NCBI RefSeq assembly: GCF_004000945.1
Contig: NZ_BIMF01000001.1
Span: 186,001-250,000 of the forward strand
Direction: 5' to 3'
Source: Paenibacillus lautus NBRC 15380
Lineage (GTDB): Bacteria > Bacillota > Bacilli > Paenibacillales > Paenibacillaceae
DNA length: 64,000 bases
The position numbers and the translations under genes were made by a program. This document shows positions 59,820-64,000 of this stretch, in pieces. Position 1 is the first letter of the stretch. Each line of letters begins with the position of its first letter. The notes below the pieces were generated by a model. The model was not told the DNA's origin, made no database searches, and worked only from the letters and a program-made list of their open reading frames with translations.

Positions 59820-62800
59820 TTAGTTCATAAACTTCAATGCAGCCAAAGTACGTTTCAGAACAAGTGCCGCTTGGGCGCGGGTAACCGAATCGAGTGCTCC
59901 GAAATTACCATGATTGTCGCCCTGCACGATGCCTTGCTCAGTAAGACTGGCTACATGGGGAGCCGCCCAGGCTGGGATGGATGCCTGATCCTTGAATCCG
60001 GTAGCGGCATTTGCACCCTGATTCGGCAGGTCTGTCGGACTTACCGCCTCCATAGCACGGGTGATCATCACAGCCATTTCTGCCCGGGTCATGCCAGCAT
60101 TTGGCGAGAAGTCACCGCCGGTGCCGCCCTCGACTAAGCCGTAACGCGACGCTGCGCCGATCTCGCCGGCATACGCGGCGTCATCCTGGACATCCTTGAA
60201 TGCTCCGCTCTCGATGATTGGACTAAGTCCCATTGCGCGGACCAGCATAGCCGTAAACTCGGCGCGTGTGATCACCTTGCCCGGTGCATACGAGTTAGCG
60301 TTGACTCCGTTCACGAGCAGCTTGGAGGCCATGGATTCAATTTCCGCTTTCTCCCAGTGGCCGTTCAGATCCGTAAAGGTTTTCTTGTACTGCAGGAGTG
60401 CATAAATGGCGTTTCCGGCATGCTTCACTTCGATGGCCGGTTTACCGTTCCATGTCGTCGCGGCAGCCGGTACAAATCGGAAGGTTCCCGCTTCTGCGTC
60501 ATAGATTACAGCCGTGACCGAATTCGGAGCTGTCCCTGCCGGCAGCGGCAGGATACGGCTGATGACACGCTTCCCGAAATCCTTCAGTTCTTGCTCTGCA
60601 CCTGATGCTCCAAGCGCTACGCCAAACTGAAGCGCTCCATTCGCTGCCATCGAGGCACCCATGGAAGCTGCCTTACTTGTCATAGCATCCACCACCCTGC
60701 TGCCAACCGGGGTCATGGATATTTTCACTTGGATGCTGCTGGAGCCCTGTGCCGGCTCCAAAGCCTCATCCAAATGTAGAGCCGTTATCGGAAGACGGAA
60801 AGCACCAAGTGCAGTCTCCAGCACCAGGATCGCATTCGAATTCCGCTCCATGGCCTGCTTCAGACCTGCTGCCGAAAGGGATAGCTCGGCGGCACGGTTC
60901 AACTCCGGAGCCCGAATAATCAGTTCCTGCTGCCCGTTCGCAGACAATCCGGCAACTGCCTTCTGCCATGCCTCTTCCTTCACCGTAATTTGGTCCACAG
61001 CTCCGCCTGCAGCGTTTATAATCAGATCCTTGCCTGTCATTACGTTTGGCAATGATGTTTCTCCGCCTGAGGAAGGAGGGGTAGGCTGAGATACCGGCGG
61101 TGTTACAGAACCGCCTCCCGAACCGCCTGATCCTGAACCTGGTCCCGGTGAGGAGCCGTCGCCCGGATTCGCCGGTTTCTTCTGCTCCGTAATTCGCCCC
61201 TCGACCTTAGGCGTAACCTTACCGCCCAGCTTGTTCACATACTCCATGAAGATTTCATAATCCGGGTAACCCAGATCCTCGTTGTACTTTCCTTCGGCAA
61301 TCGCTTCGGCAAAGGATTTATATCCGTCCCCGCCCTTGGCCACAAAGCTGTTTGTTGCCATCCGGTACGATTCGGTCAATACCAAAGGTTTGTAGCTTCC
61401 ATCCTTCATAATCTGTACATCAAACACTTTATCGCCTGCCGGAGCGCTTGGATCCCATTTAAATTTCATCCCGGCGATTTGCGGGAATTTTCCTGGCAGA
61501 TCCGCCAATTTGGCACCGCTAATTCCGTTTTCCAGTCCGTCTTTCAGCTGCTGTCCTGTGACGTCCATGACAAACAGCGTATTTCCGAAAGGCATCACCG
61601 TACGCAGTTCACCCATCGTGATTTCGCCCTCATCAATCGCGGCGCGAATACCTCCTCCATTGGTGAGAGCAATATCGGCGTTTTTCAGCTCTTTGGCTTT
61701 TGCCAGCATGCCATCCGCAATAAGATTGCCCAGGTTTGTCTCCTTGGAGCGGACATTCTCGCGTTTTCCATCAAGCGCCACTCCTGCAGTACCGATAACC
61801 TGCTTCATCAGTTCTTCCAATTCCGCTTTGTAAGGAGCCAGCATATCTTTGGCCTGCGTATCTTCCATGACCGTATTATCTACCGGAATCAGCTTGCCGA
61901 CAAGTTCGCCTTCCCCGACGAGGACAACGCCGTTTTTGTCAAACTGCAGGTCTACCCGGCCCAGGAACTTGCCCCATTCATTCGCTTGAACGATAACGGT
62001 AGGGGTATGATGCTGACCGTCCGTCACCACTTCCGGTGCATTGAGCGTTGTGTGGGTATGACCTCCAACAATGAGGTCGATGCCTTCAACAGCTTCAGCC
62101 AGCGCGAGATCTTTGGCGTACCCCAGGTGGGACAGGGCGATGATCTTGTCAAGCCCCTCCTTCTCCATCGCCTCAACGGCAGCCTGGGCCGAGGTCACCG
62201 CATCACGGAAGACCACGTCTTTACCCGGGCTGGAGGTTTCCGCGGTATCTTCGGTCGTTAATCCGAATACCCCGACCTTTTGACCGTCCACCAGAAGCGT
62301 GACGTAAGGATAAACCCCGCTATTTGCCGTCGTCTTTGGCTGATCGGTATCGATAACCGCCGGCTTACGGACCAGGTGCGAAATGTTAGCATCGCGGCTA
62401 AGATCCACGTTCGCACTGACGAGCGGGAATTGCGCCTTACTGACGAAATCAGCAAGCGTCTTGGTGCCTTGATCGAATTCATGATTACCGAACGTCATCG
62501 CGTCATAACCCATATAATTCATGAAGGCCAGATCAGCCAGCCCAAACCATTTGGTGAAATACAGATCGCCGGAGAAGACGTCCCCTGCATCCAGCAGCAG
62601 GCTGTTTCCGCCTTCGCTGCGGATCTCCTGAACCAGTGCAGCCCTTCTGGCCACTTCGGCCAGATGCGCATGCGTATCGTTGGTATGCATAACCGTTAAT
62701 TTCCATTGCTCTCCTTCCGGCGAATCATCCGTTACGTTAACCGATACTTCCGCTGAACCATAGCCATCCTTGCTCAGGACGGTGATCACGGCTTCACCTG

Positions 62801-64000
62801 CGGATACCGGCGTAACCAGGCCGTTCTGGTCCACGGCGGCTACCGTTTCGTCGGAGGAACACCAAGCCAGCTCGGCCGAGCCGCCCTGAGCGGGCTCAAC
62901 GCTTGCTTGCAATGGTTCCGGGGACCCGCCCGTTTTCAACGTGAGCGATGGCTTATCCACCGTAATTTTGGTCACCTGGAGCTCCAGCAGCGCCACCGTT
63001 CCACTGACCTCATTAGCGACCAGCAGCAGCGGTCTTCCTGTCTTGCTGTCCGCAGCCGGAATAAAGTCCAATCCCTCCGGCCCGGAATCCGACTCAATCC
63101 CGCCGTTAAAATCCCGTGTATTGATGTAGTTCAGAAACGTAGGGTCGGATGGATTCGTTACATCATACGTCATGACGCCGCCAATGCGCTCCAGTCCGAC
63201 AAAAGCCAGCGTCTTCTGTCCGACCTTACCCACGGCAACATATTCCGGCTCCGGGCCTTTCTTGGCGCTGCGGCTGTCCAGATCGGTTTTGTCATTGCTT
63301 GCATTGAAATGATTCGGCAAGCGCTCCGCCGTAATCTTCTCAAAATCACTGCCGCTGTCGTACATCTGGGACAAATTCGCTGCATTCCAGATGGAGAATG
63401 AACGTCCCCCATATAGATACAGCCCTTCATTGCCCATATCGCTCGCAACTTCAACCTTGTCATAGGTTGTCCCTTTGCCCGCTAGGAATTGGGCTGCCGG
63501 CGACGATGGATCCAGATTGGATTTCATTTTGCCGATGTCGCTTTCATTGCTTCGGTCATCCCAGCCGGTAGCGTCCCCTTCGTTCGCGGACAGGATATAC
63601 TGCTGCCCGTTCACGCTGTAGGTCGCAATTCCGTCCGGCATATACATTCCGTAAAAAGGAACGTTCTCAAACTTGATTTCTCCATCCTTCAGCAAATCGA
63701 GCTGATTTTCCGGTTGATTGAAATCCTTATATCCGAGTCCCCGGACCGATTGAATCTGCTTCGAGGCGATATCGACCACGGCTATCGCATTGTTTTCCTG
63801 CAGGGCCACGTACGCTGTCAGCTCGTCCTCCGATAACGCGATGTATTCGGGCTCCAGATCACGAATCGCATCGTCCTTGATTCCGGTGCTGCGAATTTGC
63901 CCGTCCGCTTCCACAAGTCCGCGAATATGTACCTGATCGTCAATGATCGACGGGTCATCAAACTTCAGTTGACTAACTTCGCCTGATAAGGTGTCGATAA
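59820..64000 (-). CDS. Very large SLH-anchored surface protein with 5'-nucleotidase, 5' end outside window
   Basis: The frame is open to the right edge, so at least 1392 residues are encoded and the start is not visible. Domain order: a choice-of-anchor-I-type beta-propeller region (about residues 1-335, for example EPEYIALSEDELTAYVALQENNAIAVVD); a BIG2-type Ig-like domain (about 340-425); a metallophosphoesterase (VMHTNDTHAHL, LLLDAGDVFSGD, MTFGNHEFDQG, GGHTHTTL); the 5'-nucleotidase C-domain (NGGGIRAAI, FVAKGGDGYKSF); a Gly/Ser/Pro linker; a beta-rich domain; and three SLH repeats over the last 190 residues. It would hydrolyse extracellular nucleotides or similar phosphoesters while held on the cell wall. 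Phosphate scavenging is inferred. Confidence 0.88.
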   Translation of the reverse strand, partial: IDTLSGEVSQLKFDDPSIIDDQVHIRGLVEADGQIRSTGIKDDAIRDLEPEYIALSEDELTAYVALQENNAIAVVDIASKQIQSVRGLGYKDFNQPENQLDLLKDGEIKFENVPFYGMYMPDGIATYSVNGQQYILSANEGDATGWDDRSNESDIGKMKSNLDPSSPAAQFLAGKGTTYDKVEVASDMGNEGLYLYGGRSFSIWNAANLSQMYDSGSDFEKITAERLPNHFNASNDKTDLDSRSAKKGPEPEYVAVGKVGQKTLAFVGLERIGGVMTYDVTNPSDPTFLNYINTRDFNGGIESDSGPEGLDFIPAADSKTGRPLLLVANEVSGTVALLELQVTKITVDKPSLTLKTGGSPEPLQASVEPAQGGSAELAWCSSDETVAAVDQNGLVTPVSAGEAVITVLSKDGYGSAEVSVNVTDDSPEGEQWKLTVMHTNDTHAHLAEVARRAALVQEIRSEGGNSLLLDAGDVFSGDLYFTKWFGLADLAFMNYMGYDAMTFGNHEFDQGTKTLADFVSKAQFPLVSANVDLSRDANISHLVRKPAVIDTDQPKTTANSGVYPYVTLLVDGQKVGVFGLTTEDTAETSSPGKDVVFRDAVTSAQAAVEAMEKEGLDKIIALSHLGYAKDLALAEAVEGIDLIVGGHTHTTLNAPEVVTDGQHHTPTVIVQANEWGKFLGRVDLQFDKNGVVLVGEGELVGKLIPVDNTVMEDTQAKDMLAPYKAELEELMKQVIGTAGVALDGKRENVRSKETNLGNLIADGMLAKAKELKNADIALTNGGGIRAAIDEGEITMGELRTVMPFGNTLFVMDVTGQQLKDGLENGISGAKLADLPGKFPQIAGMKFKWDPSAPAGDKVFDVQIMKDGSYKPLVLTESYRMATNSFVAKGGDGYKSFAEAIAEGKYNEDLGYPDYEIFMEYVNKLGGKVTPKVEGRITEQKKPANPGDGSSPGPGSGSGGSGGGSVTPPVSQPTPPSSGGETSLPNVMTGKDLIINAAGGAVDQITVKEEAWQKAVAGLSANGQQELIIRAPELNRAAELSLSAAGLKQAMERNSNAILVLETALGAFRLPITALHLDEALEPAQGSSSIQVKISMTPVGSRVVDAMTSKAASMGASMAANGALQFGVALGASGAEQELKDFGKRVISRILPLPAGTAPNSVTAVIYDAEAGTFRFVPAAATTWNGKPAIEVKHAGNAIYALLQYKKTFTDLNGHWEKAEIESMASKLLVNGVNANSYAPGKVITRAEFTAMLVRAMGLSPIIESGAFKDVQDDAAYAGEIGAASRYGLVEGGTGGDFSPNAGMTRAEMAVMITRAMEAVSPTDLPNQGANAATGFKDQASIPAWAAPHVASLTEQGIVQGDNHGNFGALDSVTRAQAALVLKRTLAALKFMN

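Noticed and set aside
1..64000. CRISPR arrays, prophage genes, tRNA or rRNA genes, and complete insertion sequences
   Set aside because: None was seen on reading both strands; no short direct repeat array, tRNA-like fold or transposase was recognised.

Overview
The window reads as a piece of the chromosome of a spore-forming, low-to-mid GC Bacillota, most likely a Paenibacillus. The support is the strong GGAGG-type ribosome binding sites with frequent GTG and TTG starts, a KinB-like sensor kinase and a Spo0M protein, secreted proteins with a copper-amine-oxidase-type stalk domain or SLH repeats, an LplB/YtcP/LplA-type sugar ABC operon, CcpA-type cre sites, and an FMN riboswitch. The genus is inferred from gene content; no rRNA or tRNA gene is present to prove it. 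I see no CRISPR array, prophage or complete insertion sequence.

Layout. 1-5.5 kb: an oligopeptide-binding lipoprotein cut by the left edge, a KinB-like kinase, a small lipoprotein, and an alpha-galactosidase (melA, GH4) divergent from an AraC regulator. 5.6-9.3 kb: peptidase T and a metNIQ-type ABC operon whose ATPase lacks the usual C-terminal domain. 9.4-17.7 kb: a large TPR protein, a small membrane protein, a three-gene ABC-2 exporter, and a LysR regulator divergent from a Tet(L)-like efflux pump. 17.8-25.7 kb: a BmrCD-like heterodimeric ABC exporter with one degenerate ATP site, then an FtsX-type permease with a long coiled coil and its ATPase, preceded by a leader of consecutive tetraloop hairpins. 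26-30.7 kb: a C45-type Ntn hydrolase with an exported partner, an ArsR/SRPBCC pair, an AraC regulator and a proline dehydrogenase.

30.9-36.8 kb encodes two secreted proteins: a 1277-residue stalk protein with nine divergent repeats, and a GH5 endoglucanase preceded by a cre site. 37-43.9 kb is regulatory and stress-related: a hybrid PAS kinase; two MerR regulators, one coupled to a short-chain dehydrogenase and one to a thioredoxin, each with a MerR-type dyad promoter; an APH-fold kinase; a CPBP protease; and an Erm(D)-like 23S rRNA methyltransferase with an apparent stalling leader peptide and an RNA helix that reaches its ribosome binding site. 44-50 kb: GNAT, AlkD, L25/Ctc, DUF4256, RlmCD and Spo0M. 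50-57.6 kb: GntR, Nif3, the Lpl-type sugar ABC operon, and an ECF sigma/anti-sigma pair. 57.7-64 kb: a DMT (EamA) transporter under an FMN riboswitch, so a probable riboflavin importer; a small unknown gene; and a very large surface 5'-nucleotidase with three SLH repeats that runs off the right edge.

The two most rewarding regulatory signals are the inducible-looking erm locus (42996-44075) and the FMN-riboswitch-controlled EamA transporter (57776-59054). Several gene starts below were moved inward from the longest open frame because a clear ribosome binding site fixes them.
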